Assembly (NCBI GenBank): GCA_002150815.3
Contig: NDFF03000155.1
Coordinates: forward strand, 62,001 to 126,000
DNA length: 64,000 bases
Direction of reading: 5' to 3'
From: Grammothele lineata
Taxonomy: Eukaryota; Basidiomycota; Agaricomycetes; Polyporales; Polyporaceae
Shown piece after piece: positions 23,729 through 34,738 of the stretch. Within the stretch, counting starts at the first letter, position 1, and every line of letters begins with the position of its first letter. Position numbers and translations under genes: made by a program. The notes beneath the pieces are model-generated. The model was not told the origin of the DNA, did no database searches, and was given only the letters and a program-made list of their open reading frames with translations.

Positions 23729-24031
23729 GGCTGTGCGGAGAGACATAGACACGACGGGCTGGTCAGCTGATACAACACTGACTGGCTCCAACACCTCTCG
23801 ATTGAATGATCCGCAGACGTAGGGTGCGAACAAACTTCCCATGACGCTTCGTGGAGGATTCTGCCTGTGGAAAGAAGCCCAATTCGAGACGGTAAGGATC
23901 CGATTTACATTGTATGCGAACTGGTTCGCTGATAGCGCGGGTCCTGGCGACAGAGAAGAGCTTTGCAAGCTGGCGTTCTCTTCGGCTTCTGTTGGAGTCT
24001 CTGCAAACGATATCAGGGCACGGCTTTGCAC
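23636..24031 (-). CDS. Uncharacterised ORF, possible exon
   Basis: A frame of 131 codons with reasonable composition, for example ANQFAYNVNRILTV and MGSLFAPYVCGSFN. It lies on the same strand as the FunK1-like piece at 20-21.3 kb and could be a remote N-terminal exon of that gene, but no kinase motif confirms this. Confidence 0.25.
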   Translation of the reverse strand: MQSRALISFAETPTEAEENASLQSSSLSPGPALSANQFAYNVNRILTVSNWASFHRQNPPRSVMGSLFAPYVCGSFNREVLEPVSVVSADQPVVSMSLRTALKHENIICLHDSGRDFEGQDPRTWCQYVYA

Positions 24032-24099
24032 GGGTAGAAGCGCATATATGAGGGCTGGCAGCTACGTATCTGCCCCCGCTGACAACACCTGGACACCTC

Positions 24100-25366
24100 A
24101 TGGCGAGCTCGACTGGCCTCTACGCTGCTCACGACACGGGTCCTCCCCCACGTAGCGACGACTACACCACAGTCGTGATTATCCATGGATATGGATGGCA
24201 CAGCGGTCAGGACGGCCCGCTTGTGCTTCCGCACGTGGATAGGAGCCTCACAATTACTGTATTTTTACAGAAATCTTCACCCCATTGCTCCTGCACGCGC
24301 ACGAGCAGAACGCACGCGTGGTGGCCGTGAACCGCCGTGACTACCCCGGCACGACGCCGTATCCGCCCGACCAGCTCGCGCTGCTCCAGGAGGCCAACGA
24401 CACCGGTGCGCTTAAGCCTGCGTTCGAGTTCATGATGAACCGTGGGCGTGAGGTCCTCTCGCTTCTCGCGGAGCTCGTGTACGAGGGTGGCGTCGTTCCC
24501 GCGCGCCCGGAGGAGAACAAGGGCGGGATCGTCCTCGTCGGGTGGTCCCTCGGGACGATATGGATGACGGCGACGCTCGCGAACCTGACCCACTGCGATC
24601 AAGAGAAGTCGGGGGTTGACCTGAGCAAGTACCTGCGCAGAGTCGTGATATATGGTACGCTTCCTCACTCTCCCCTACCCACCTCGCTCACTTCCTCCAT
24701 CGCCGCATAGACGGCCCCGCTTTCCTCTTCGGCTTCCCCCGCCCTGCCGACGACTTTGAGCCCTTCCTACACCCAGGCCAATTCGAACGCGACCCCTCTG
24801 CCGTCGCGGACTGGGTCAGCGGGTACTTCACGCACGGGCCCCGCCTCTCCGCGCTCGAGCGGCGCGCACACGACGCGCACCCACCTCCGACGCTGCACGC
24901 GATGGGCGCGGACGCGCGCGAGCGGACGGTGTATAGGCTCCCGGGGTCACTCGGGGGCTCGGACCAGCTGTTGGTCGCGGGGGGTTATAAGGTGGAATTA
25001 TTTGGTAAATTGTGGGAGGCTGCGGTTACTCCGTCGCGCGCGGGAGAGGAGCGGTGGGATGACTTGGAGATATGCGTGCTGTGGTGCGACCGCTCGATCT
25101 GGGACTCGGTGCACGCGGGGTGGTGGGTGGAGGCGCAGGTGGCGCGGGCGCGGGCAGAGGGTCAGGCGATGAGGAATGTGACGACGGTCAGGTTCCGTGG
25201 GGCGAACCACTTTGTGAGTTACTGTTCTGCTTAGTTGTATATTCCGAGGCTCACGCGAAACGCGGTGGTACTACAGGCACACTGGGACTATCCGGCAGAG
25301 ACGCTACGCGCATTCCTTGGCGATGCAGTGGACCGGGAGATCAGCATCAAGCGGGCTCGCCTGTAA
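24100..25366 (+). CDS. Alpha/beta hydrolase, four exons, intact
   Basis: Exons 24100-24205, 24271-24654, 24711-25213 and 25277-25366 join in frame (1083 nt including stop, 360 residues). Key motifs are VVIIHGYGWHSE (HG oxyanion motif), VNRRDYPGTTPYP after strand 4, the nucleophile elbow LVGWSLGT (GxSxG), and RFRGANHF joined to AHWDYPAETL at the C-terminus, which supplies the catalytic His. The acid residue is probably in the CVLWCDRSIWD segment. There is no signal peptide, so a cytosolic esterase- or lipase-like enzyme is likely; the substrate is unknown. The last exon and the 3' flank are duplicated at about 27.03-27.30 kb behind a kinase fragment, which dates a local rearrangement. Confidence 0.82.
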
Positions 25367-25842
25367 AGCATTTGCAGTCCGAGATAATCAATGTCGCTGT
25401 GCACGCATCGTGATAGCGCAGATCCCGAGACGAGGCGTTACTGGCACGCGCCATCCACGTTCCAGTACGGTGTAACCCTGCGCCCCAGTACGCTGTATCA
25501 ATAAGTACCAGATCATTCAACTACTACTCCAGCCTCTCTGGCGATTGTAGCTGGAGGTTGCATCGTGTTTGCCTCAAGGCGGTCTAACTTTGTGTCCAAT
25601 TGTCTTTTCCTCGCAACTATCGACACCTTTCCCCCGAGATGTAAGCCCAACGTGAATGCGTCTTTTCGCTGATCACTGACATCTACTTAGATCCGCTGAC
25701 ACAGGCCGACCAAGACGAATCTTGCTTTATGTCGAAATTCATTACCGTCAAACAGTTTTCCCATGTCTTCCTGTGCGCACTCAATGGTGATTCTCGTTGC
25801 ATCAGATTGCAGGGCTGAAGTATAAACCAGCTAAAATGATGT
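25367..25842. other. Intergenic gap
   Basis: Holds the 3' flank of the hydrolase. Its first ~100 bp are partly repeated at about 27.2-27.3 kb. No gene seen. Confidence 0.35.
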
Positions 25843-27050
25843 TTGATACCAGAGAGTCAGGACTCGGCACGAACTGGTGTCCTCCGTCGCGATATCTGTA
25901 TGATAGGTGCCAACGCTGCATGTGCCAAACCGAGCCGTGGCTCGCAGAATGCCGTTGGTACGCTCAAGATAACTGAAACGGACCAAACCCGTGACGGCAG
26001 AAAAGCTAAATGTTTCATCGCCGACATTGAACACGCAGCTTACGACTCTCCAGACCTTCCCGAGACAAGGCATGTACTAATACCGGAGGAGGATCCTGCC
26101 GGCCAGCAACATAGTCTGTCCCGCGCCACGTTGCGCGCTGGCGGCACACCGAAAGCTCAGGGAATCATGGAGATTGCAATGCTACCGAAAGAGAGGAGCA
26201 AGCCTGGTGACGGCCCAGCAGTACGTCTTAAACCTGGCGTTTGCCATGAATCACCCCTCTCACGCCGATGAGAATATAGGAGATCGCTATATTTGTTGCT
26301 ACAAGGCTTCTGAATGCTCGAGTCCAGAAGTGGAAGACCGAGCCATTGCGGGATTTCATGCATGACGCCGAATCCTTTGCATGGGTCTTCATGTATTCGC
26401 TGTATAGAAAGGCCCTCGAGATGATCACGGACGAGTCGACGGCGCAGGCTCCCACAACGCGGCATGAGAGGGAAAAGTTGACTGAAGAATTCAACAGCCT
26501 TTTCTGTGCGCACAACGCAAAGACGCTGCTCTATCAGCGCCTTGCAGCCCTCAATAGTCTCGGTCCCGGGCCACAGACCGGACACGAAGAATACTCTGAC
26601 GAGAATCCGACTGACTCGGAGGACGAAGGAGGTGCTGAAGGAGAAGCGAACGATGAACATGAACTACAGAAGACACCCTTCCCCGCATCTCTACAGCGAC
26701 TCGTAAAGTTCTGGGTCGAGCAGGAAGAAACGGAGCGCAAGGAATTAGGGCACTTTCTACGGAAAGCGCTCTGTCAGACATGGATATTCCTCCGTGAGAT
26801 GGCGCAGCCGCAGCCTCTCTTTGTTGGGTCGACATCGCGGTCACGGAAGATGTACGCACGAAGCAGCGGCCCACGCTCGAAGAGGACGCCTAAAGGAGCT
26901 TCGAAGCCCGGATGCTCCAAGGGCCGACAGCCAATCTTCGAACAGTCCTACAAAGATTGGTACAGGGCGATTGCAATCCTAGAGCATCATGCCTCCAAGG
27001 AGATCGAGGAAAGCCGAAATGAGAGAACGTTCCGTGGGACAAACACTTAG
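25843..27050 (+). pseudogene. FunK1-type kinase fragment (copy 2) fused to hydrolase tail
   Basis: Pieces of a FunK1-like kinase follow in the right order. VLRRDICMIGAN resembles the HRD catalytic loop, with His replaced by Arg and Asn displaced by two residues. FIADIEHAAY corresponds to the DFG-equivalent site. RAGGTPKAQGIMEIA is a GT-x-x-F-M-A-like activation end. FMHDAESFAWVFMYSLYRKAL is split here by an exon junction near 26330-26345. The rest is the acidic linker and C-terminal helices (YKDWYRAIAILEHHA). The open frame ends RNERTFRGTNT at 27050, and those last residues derive from the duplicated hydrolase segment (compare VRFRGANHF). The altered catalytic residues and hybrid end argue for a pseudokinase or pseudogene. 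Confidence 0.55.
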
Positions 27051-27300
27051 TAGGTTACTGTTTTGAACGGCCATTGATCCGGAAGCTCAATCCCAGCATA
27101 ACGGTACTCTAGGCGCACTGGGATTCTCCGGTGCAGACGCTGCATGCCTTCTTCGACGGTGCGGAGGACTGGGAGCCGAGTGTAAAGCTGGATCGCTCGT
27201 AGGGCACTTAAAATCTGGGGAAATAACACCTGAGCATAGCGTCAGAGATCATGGGATGACGGATTGCGGGCATGCACCAACCACGTTCCAGGATTTGTAG
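27029..27300 (+). pseudogene. Duplicated last exon and 3' flank of the alpha/beta hydrolase
   Basis: The sequence TTCCGTGGGACAAACACTT, a donor-like stretch with TTACTGTT, an acceptor TAG at 27110-27112 and a 90-nt exon (27113-27202: AHWDSPVQTLHAFFDG, ending LDRS stop) align with 25196-25366 of the intact hydrolase. The donor consensus GTGAGT has become GTAGGT here, and an in-frame TAG precedes it. Similarity continues into the 3' flank (CACGTTCCAG at 27289 and 25458). Only the tail of the enzyme is present. Confidence 0.75.
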
Positions 27301-27434
27301 CGACTCCCTACTATAACACGTGTTCCGCATGCGGAGAACTTCCGCGGTAGACGTCCGTGCTGTTTTACGCGACATCTCATCATTGCACGACTCAGACCGT
27401 CGCGAACCATTGTCCGTAAACAGCTCAAAACGAC

Positions 27435-28506
27435 TCCGTGTTGCTCCCTGTTCCAGGGAAGAGGCTCGCTGTGATAACCGGAGAGTGGACTTTGAAGGAC
27501 TCTACAACCTCGCCCTTTGTGAATTGTGACTCCATGAGCACCGACGCTCTTCCGGTGGAGATCACGAACATGCAGCTCCAAAACAGTATTTCGCGGCAGT
27601 CCCTGATCCCTAGAAATAGAACGCCCATCGAGGCTGCCGGCTTATTACAGGTAAGTCAGTTCAGACTCGTCTTGCGGCACGTTACGCCGTACGGGCACAA
27701 CGAGACCTGACATTAAGAACCCATCACAGGGGAACACCATCTTCAAATCACCCGAGCTCCTCTATGCCATAATCGATTGCAAGCCGGAAGTCGCACAGAC
27801 GCACATGCAAGACGCGGAGTCGCTCGCCTGGGTTTTCATCCACGCCCTCTACGTGCACGGGCAGAACAACGCGCGAATCCCTGATGACGAATTCGGAAGG
27901 CGCCTCCAAGACGGGCTGGAACATGAGTTTTCAGAGCTTTTCTCTTCTCCTTGCCCCGAACATATTCTCGAGCGACGGAACGTGGCGTTCGCAGTCAGCC
28001 CTCCAAGTGGGGATCGGGGGCAATCGGATAGCTGGACACAGCTCAGGGGCATCAGGTCGCTCGTTTCCTACGCCAGATGGAGCGCAGAGCTCGACTCGAA
28101 CGAAACGGGCAGCGATCATGAGGACAATACATTCAGCGATGGCGACTCCAGTGGCAGCCGTAGCGTTCACAGCACGCTCGAAGCTGCCGAACCAGTCAAG
28201 TCCCCTGAGCGGCCGGAGGACGTGGCTGAAGAAATGCAAGTGATAGTGAAGCAGACATGGCAGTTCTTGAAGAGCCGCACTATGGTCGATCATCATCCCG
28301 CCTCTGAGTCGAGCAAGGGGACTTTGGCCAGGATTGTCAGGCAGCAGCGACCGCACGCGAAAAGCAGGAGCTATGACCGGAAGGTGCAAGAGATTGAGTG
28401 CAAGGCGTGGTTCTTCGCTTTGGAATACGCAGTTACCAGGGGAGTCGATGCGAGGCATATCCGGAAACAGGGCCAGCCTAATGAGGAAGAAGAGTCCACG
28501 GACTAA
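27435..28506 (+). pseudogene. FunK1-type kinase fragment (copy 3)
   Basis: An exon ending IEAAGLLQ (27651) can be spliced over an intron of about 80 nt to the exon starting GNTIFKSPELL (27730), the activation-segment end. The signature MQDAESLAWVFIHALYVHG follows. A Ser/Asp/Glu-rich linker (GSDHEDNTFSDGDSSGS) and C-terminal helices end at TAA 28504-28506. No N-lobe or catalytic loop was found upstream, so the piece cannot be an active kinase on its own. It lies in the same orientation as copy 2 and directly behind the duplicated hydrolase tail. Confidence 0.55.
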
Positions 28507-28902
28507 GGAGAGTAAGACGATGAAGAGCCTGGCTGGGAAAAGACTTGGAGCGAGAGGACGTTGAAAGGACAACTCAGAGGACGAGGAAAGGGCTGAGTAT
28601 GGGAACGACTCCCAGGATGAGAAGTATGTCGACTGGAGTAGATACGTCTAGATGGAGGTTGGCTGGTGTATCGACGCGGTAGAATGCAGTACATGAAATG
28701 GCGTTTATCAAGAGACGACTCGGAGTTTTCTCGGCAATCCAGGCGCAAATTCGGAAGAGGTCAAATACCGGATATGGTATTTCAAGCGCCCACACGTGCA
28801 TAGCAGAGCGCGTTCATGCGGCAAGTCCACCGAGACTTTGTTCTCGTCTTGTCTTCTGCCCGCCGTATTCCTCCAAACTCCTCATCTACCCAGACACGCA
28901 AG
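28507..28902. other. Intergenic gap
   Basis: Promoter side of the next gene. No other feature is supported. Confidence 0.4.
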
Positions 28903-30222
28903 ATGGCGGAAGATATGTCTAGAGCGTCTAGCTCGTCTGCCTACGCTCCACCCATCCTTTCTAGCGCTCCTTCCGCCAGCAGTCTCAAGGTATGTCGCGT
29001 TTTGAACGTGCGTGCAATCCGCATTTCACTTACGAAGTCCGTTGTTCGAGCAGGCATCGACATCTGGATATCGAGGGGCGCGATACAAGGAGAAGTGAGC
29101 CTCTTTTTAAGGCTTTTGATGGATGAACGGAGATTGACGAAGTACAGGTTCCAGGTGTTGAAGGAGAAGTATGATCAGGTCACTGCTGTGCGTTTCCTCT
29201 TCTTCCATTACCCTTTCGACAAGCCAACACGACGCGTCCAGGCGCATACCGAGTACGAGCGCGCTCTTGCACGCGCTGACGACAAACTCAAACGGCTTCA
29301 GGAGGAGTGCAAGTGCGTTTTGTGTCCTCTTCCTTACTGTCCGCGTACCAATATCGTCTTCTTCCACCCCGTTGCTCCATCAACAGTCTTCTCCTCGATG
29401 CTGTCGACATCGCCGTCCCAGCACAACCCTCGCTCATCCACTACCTCACCCGCGACCCCATCCCGCCCCAGTACTACTCCTACACCGTCCCTGTGCCCTC
29501 AGACGGCTTCCAAGGCGGCCCCTCACTTCACGAACCCTCCCCGCCTCCCCGCCCACCAACACCTCCGCAAGCACCTCACTCCCACACCAACCACTTCGCG
29601 CACGGCCCACCCCCGCCCGCAGTGCACGGCCAAGCGCACCACGCGTACCCGCTCCCGCCACCTCAGTATCCCGGACACGGACACGGACACCCCCAGCCCC
29701 ATCCCCACCCTCACGCGCCGCTACACTCCGTGCCCCCTCAACACCTACACAACTACCCCCTCCCACCAGGACACCACGTCTCCCCGCCCCTCGGCCCCGG
29801 CCTCGCGCCCCCGCCACACATGGCGCCGCTGCCCCTGCCGCTCCCCGTGCAACCGCTGCCCGAGCCGCGTCTGCAGCCGATGCATACGTTCGCGATCGAC
29901 CAGGAGGGCCCGGCCATGCCGACGCCCGCGCCTCAGCCGGCGAGCACCGGGCGCGGAAGGGGACGTGGGCGGGGACGTGGCGCGGCAGCCGCCGCTGCTG
30001 CTGCCGCGGCCGCAGCTCATGGAGGGACCGACCCGACGCCGCCTGCTACGGGAAGAGGACGAGGACGGGGTCGAGGGAGAGGACGCGGGAGAGGACGCGG
30101 GAGAGGCGCAGCCGCCGCCGCCGCCGCTGCTGCGGCAGCAGGGACGAATGGGCATGTGAACGGGGAAAAGGTGAGTTTTCGACAACGTTCTACGCGTGCA
30201 GGGTGTTGACGACTGGGCCTAG
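28903..30222 (+). CDS. Coiled-coil protein resembling INO80 subunit Iec3/Ies3, with GR/Ala tail
   Basis: Six exons read in frame from MAEDMSRASSSS: 28903-28989, 29054 to about 29093, about 29148-29178, about 29243-29310, about 29391-30171 and 30202-30222 (ending GVDDWA stop). The N-terminal third forms a charged helix (RYKEKFQVLKEKYDQ, ARADDKLKRLQEE) leading into CNLLLDAVDIAVPAQPSLIHYL. This layout recalls the Iec3/Ies3-type subunit of the fungal INO80 chromatin remodeller; that assignment is from memory of the family and is tentative. The rest is a long Pro/His-rich region, then two alternating blocks of RG repeats and poly-Ala. This gene and the BTB gene behind it have a decayed second copy at 32.1-34.7 kb. 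Confidence 0.6.
29946..30144 (+). repeat. GR-dipeptide and poly-alanine coding repeats
   Basis: Two modules each consist of an RG-dipeptide run followed by about 11-12 Ala codons (GCN triplets). The repetition of the whole module suggests unequal exchange. Confidence 0.8.
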
Positions 30223-30687
30223 TGAGCGGCAGAGGAGCTGCTGCCACCGTGAAGGCGCGTTGGATAGTGTTGGTGGGTTCGATGGTCTCGATTTCGGACA
30301 TGGTATCGTATTTGCTGTATTGCTGTGCTGCTACGGAATCTATTCTACTCCTCAATCTTCCCCATAGAGAGATGATGGCACTCGGCATGTACGTTAGCTC
30401 TCGTTGTCTGAATGCCCGTCGTCACTAGGGAAATCGCCCTTCCACGCACCTACATACTCTGCGAAGCAGCATACAATCTTCACTCATCGTACGTCCTGCA
30501 TCTGCTGATTTGCTTCAGACATACATACATCAGCTACCCCGAACGCTTTCTCGGATCCTTTCGCGTTCTGCTCCTTGCGCGCAGCCACTCCGAGTTGAGG
30601 GCATCTGATGGTGTTACGGGCCATTTACAACAGGAGTCGATCTGAGTACAACTCGTAAGTGTCTGCATTCTCGCTACTGCGATTGAA
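30223..30687. other. 3' region between convergent genes
   Basis: No gene seen. The part from 30223 to about 30310, and a short block at 30410-30460, recur in the second copy of the segmental duplication (32657-32740 and about 33205-33250). Confidence 0.5.
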
Positions 30688-31921
30688 CTACCAATACGTG
30701 TCCAGGTCGAAACATTCCGGAAGCTTATCCCAGCATGCCTTTCCCCAATTATAGGCCCAAGTTTTCATACCATACCTGCAACCGGCGCATACGCCTCTCA
30801 TCACCCCTTCCTTTTCCGTTATCGTCTCGCACTGTCTCCAGACGTCTCTCAGCAAACTGAAGTGATCCGATGTCTCCTGCGTATGGCATAACTGGTTCAA
30901 GGCCTGCCTTGCGATCATGTAGCACGGATAGTCCTCTAAACCGTCGTCATCCAATTGCCACAAAGACATGCGCCCCGGCCTGTGATCTTCGCAGATTACT
31001 TCTCTCAGCGCGTCACTGATAATGAAGTTGTTTATGAGGATCCGTAGTTTGGCCCGACCGCGCATGAGGCGCAACCAGTCGCCCCCTTCGAGCAGGCTCC
31101 AGCGCGCGAGACGCCTGCGTGTGTCTTGGGAGGCGGTCCCCTTCTCACCCCAGTCATCCGTGACATGCGTCCGTGTGAGTTGAAGGAACGTCGCGGGGAG
31201 TATCTCCTTGCACCCGAACTCGACCGCGAAGCGGAGAGCCGCGGCGGGCTCGCGCATGGGGAGTATTCCAGGCCCTCTAAGCGCACCTGGCACGAACCCG
31301 TAGCAATCTGCCATCGCCTTGGTCCCGACGTCGGCGTAGCTCCAGGCATCCAAGGTGGTAGGCCAGTCGTCGGTCACGCGACGCACGAACTGTGTGCGGA
31401 TATTGTCGAAGAGGTACTTGGAGGCAAGGCGGACGATAGGTGCCACAATTAAAGGCGTATCAGGATCATCTCGGCGCGTAAGAAGGGCATCCCTATAACC
31501 CCGGCCAGATATAAGCAAACGGGTTGTGGATAACTTGACGAAAAACATACGGGAAGTGGTAGATGAGAGAGAGGAGCTCTGCAAGAGGCTCGGCGTCGTC
31601 GCCCGCCAGATCCACCACTGAGACGCCATCGTACGACTCGCTGGTGGAAGCGGTTGCGTCGCGAAACATGTTGGCGAACACAGATGATTGTGTGGACAGG
31701 ATCACCTTGTGCACCTTGAACAGCCAGTAAATGGGAGAAGACGTCTCGACTTCTCTACTGCCAGCATCATTGTCAGAGGCTTTTTGGGAGCCCGAGGTGT
31801 CGTCGCGTTTGATAGCTAGATCCTGGACGGATGTCGACGCGCGAGCACGGAGGATCACGTCTCCATTCGAGAAGTAGAGGCGTGAGTGATGCTCAGATAC
31901 TTCGTTCGTCGAGATCGACAT
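30688..31921 (-). CDS. BTB/POZ domain protein A
   Basis: Two exons on the minus strand, 31921-31551 and 31492-30688, join in phase 2 to give 391 residues. The first exon is the BTB/POZ fold: LYFSNGDVILRARAS, then WLFKVHKVILSTQSSVFANMF (the conserved VHK-x-x-L...S-x-V-F-x-x-M core) and GVSVVDLAGD, ending at LIYHFP where the intron falls. The second exon continues with TPLIVAPIVRLASKYLFD and with FAVEFGCKEILPATFLQL, and ends in CAGCRYGM and CWDKLPECF. BTB domains dimerise and often act as adaptors; the partner is unknown. It is the left-hand copy of the segmental duplication shared with copy B. An ATG with good context was chosen because it begins just before the BTB beta-strand. Confidence 0.85.
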
Positions 31922-32111
31922 CGTTTCGTGAAGTGAAGCGTACAGGAGGACACGGAGAAGCTTCAAGGAGAGGGCTATGTATGTATACATAGGCGCTAGA
32001 AGGGTGCAGCGGACCGCAAGTCGGAGCACTTGTGTTCGTCTTGCCACCATCTCACTTCCGTCGACCTTTGTTCGGCCCTCTTTGTCTTCAAGTTCTACTC
32101 TAACTGGGGGC

Positions 32112-32740
32112 ATGTCTCGAGCTCTGAGATTGTCGGTCTACGCTCGACCTGCTCTTTCCAGCGCTCCTTCCGATGCCAACAGTCTCAGGGTACGTCACTA
32201 CATTTTGAACGTGCTACAATCCACTGATGGTAGCTGTCGTACGTGCAGGCATAGACACCTAGCTATCCAGAGGTATGGTACAAGTAGAAGTCAGCTTTTA
32301 AGGCGTTCGACGGGTGAATCATGATGGGGGCTGACGAAGTGCGTTTTCTCTTTTCTCATTCTCTCTTTGCAAGTTAACACGACGCGCATAGGCACGCTCA
32401 GAGTATTAGTGCATTCTCGCCCGCACTGATGGAAAGCTCAAGCGGCTACAGGCCGAGTGCAAGTATGTTTCATGTCATCTTCCTTCCGGTCCGTGTACCA
32501 AGACTATACCCTGCGCGCCGCCACCCGTTCGACAGTTTACTCCTCGATGCGGTCGACATCGCCGTACCTGCGTAACCCTCACCCATCCACTGCCAGACTC
32601 CCTCAATACTTCCGACAACGTATGGCTCGTGGGGGATGTTGACGACCGGGCCTAGTGAGCGGCAGAAGAGCTGCTGCCGCCGTGAGGGCGCGTTGGATGG
32701 CGTCGGTGGGTTTGATGGTCTCGGCTCTGGACATGTAATC
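32112..32740 (+). pseudogene. Decayed copy of the Iec3/Ies3-like gene
   Basis: Starting at MSRALRLS, the sequence follows the gene at 28903 exon by exon: ALSSAPSDANSL, a stop-ridden second exon, the KLKRLQAEC helix remnant, then CTCCTCGATGCGGTCGACAT matching the LLLDAVDI exon. In-frame stops interrupt it. The whole Pro/His-rich, GR and poly-Ala part (roughly 550 bp) is missing, and similarity resumes at the GTTGACGACnGGGCCTAG end and continues downstream. It is clearly a pseudogene from a tandem segmental duplication. Confidence 0.75.
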
Positions 32741-33524
32741 GTACGTGTTATGCTTGTCGTGCTGCCATGGAACTCTTTCTGCCCGAAGCAATAGCTGTTG
32801 GAGGTGTGTCTCGCTGGGAGGGAACGTGCAGCAATCGCCGTTGGAGGAACATCCTGGACGGAGATTCTGTTGACGGTAATCGACGTCGCGACACGCATGT
32901 GTGGCGACAACGATCGCACCAAGTAGCCTCTTCATCTCTCCCGTCCGACTCTTAGGGTCCCACGGGATCCACGCCGCGTACATTGTACGTCTCGTCGAGC
33001 AGATACGATGCGATTCTCGCTACCGCTCACAAGCCCGTTTGAGGCACTGCAAGACGGCCGTTCTGTTCGACCGAATGAAAAGGGCGGACAGACAAGTGTT
33101 GGAAGCAAAAACGTGTGAGTGTTTAAATCCTGAGTCTAGTCATGCTCAATCGTTCTTTCCCAGCTTCGAGAGCCCTAGAAACCCTATGCCGCGCTCTCGC
33201 CGTTTCCTGAAGGCCCGTCGTCAATCTGACCGTCCCTTCCACGGACTTCTGTTCTTCATCGAATGTTTCTCATGCGGCACATGGCCCTCAACTGCAACGT
33301 TCAACGTTTCGATTCATCATACAGCTCGCCCCGATCGATCATCACAGGCATACAAGGCTAGCCGTAGAGTGTCTCAATCCCTCGTTCGTGTCCAGATTCT
33401 CTTCGACGCCCAACTGCGGGGATCATCAACTGGTGGTGGTACGAACCTCCGGGCGCAGCGGGTGGCGATCTGAGAATAAGTTGTGAGCGTTCGCATATTT
33501 CCGCTGCTGCACTACACTTACTAC
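32741..33524. other. Intergenic part of the duplicated segment
   Basis: No supported gene. It contains short matches to 30.2-30.5 kb, consistent with the duplication. Confidence 0.35.
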
Positions 33525-34738
33525 CTAATACGTGTTCAGGTCGAAGCACTCCGGAAGCTTTCCCCAACATTCTTTTCCCCAATCATCGGCCCAAGATTGC
33601 AGACCGCCCGCACAAAAGGAGCACATTCCTTTGAGTCCTTCCTCCGTGATCACTGTCTGGGACCACTTCCGGGTGTCTCAACAAGCCGAAATGATCTGAC
33701 GTCTCGTGCGTCTCGAACAACCGGTCCAGGACCCGCTTTGCAATCTTGCAACAGGGATAGTCCTCCAATTCGCTCTGGTCCAGTTCATCGAAGTCCTGAC
33801 ACTCCGGCCTGTGCAGCTTGTGGACGATGTTGTTCAGGGTATCAGTGAGATCGAAGTCGCGTATATTATCGCTTAGTCTGTCCCGACCGCGCATGAGGCG
33901 GTACCAACCGCCCCCGTCGAGCAGCCTCCAGCGCGCAGAGTACGTCGTCGCGCCCCAGCGTGCATACTGCTCGTTCCACTCCATGGACGTCCGCGTCCGC
34001 GCAAGCTGAACGAACGCGGCGGGGAGGATCTCCTTACACCCGAACTCGGCGGCGAAGCGGATCGCCGCGGCGGGCTCGAACCCGGGCTCGCTGAGTGTCT
34101 GCGAGCCGAATTTGAACGAGTAGTAATTCAGCATCGCACCGGCCGTCACGTTGGCGCGAGTCCAGTCCTCGAACGTAATAGGCCAATCGTCAACCACGCG
34201 GCGCACGAGCTGCATTCGGATGGTGTCGAAGAGATATTTAGATGCGAGGCGGACGATGGGAGCGAGGATGAGAGGCGTGTTGTGATCTCCTCGGCGCGTA
34301 GGGACGGCGTCTCTGTTACCGTGGCAAGATGTAAGTAGAATAAGAAGGCGTATTTTGGCTTGGAACGTACGGGAGGTTGTAGACCAGAGAGAGAAGCTCT
34401 GCGAGAGGCTTAGCTTCGTCACCCGCCATATCCACCACCGAGACGCCATCGTACGATTCGCCGGTGAAAGCTCTTGCGTCGCGGAACATGTTGGCGAACA
34501 CAGGTGATTGAATGGACAGGATCATCTTGTGCACCTTGAACAGCCAGCAGATGCGAGAAGACGCCTTGATTTTTGCTCCGTCAGCATCGCTCCTAGAGGC
34601 TTTCTGGGAGGCACCGTCGTCACGTTTGGCAGTCAGATCCTGGACGGAGGTCGGCGCATGAGCGCGAAGGATAACATCTCCGTCCGAGAAGTAGAGATGT
34701 GGGTGATGCTCAGGTACTTCGTTCGTCGGGATCGACAT
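33525..34738 (-). pseudogene. BTB/POZ domain protein B, frameshifted near C-terminus
   Basis: Exons 34738-34371 and 34312 downward join in phase 2 exactly as in the other copies. The BTB part is intact (LYFSDGDVILRAHAP, KVHKMILSIQSPVFANMF, GVSVVDMAGDEA). The second exon is collinear with copy A down to HFGLLRH, where the frame is lost. The expected tail (WSQTVITEEG, CAGG, CWGKLPECFDL) is present in another frame and ends at TAG 33525-33527. The break lies at about 33670-33682 and needs a one-base change. Without it the protein terminates at 33583 with an aberrant tail. The damage is minimal, so it may be recent, an assembly error, or still expressed with the altered end. Confidence 0.75.

Noticed and set aside
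29171..30367. 398-codon frame overlapping the Iec3/Ies3-like gene
   Set aside because: Runs through introns and reads the Pro/His-rich exon out of frame; the six-exon model gives a sensible coiled coil and ending.
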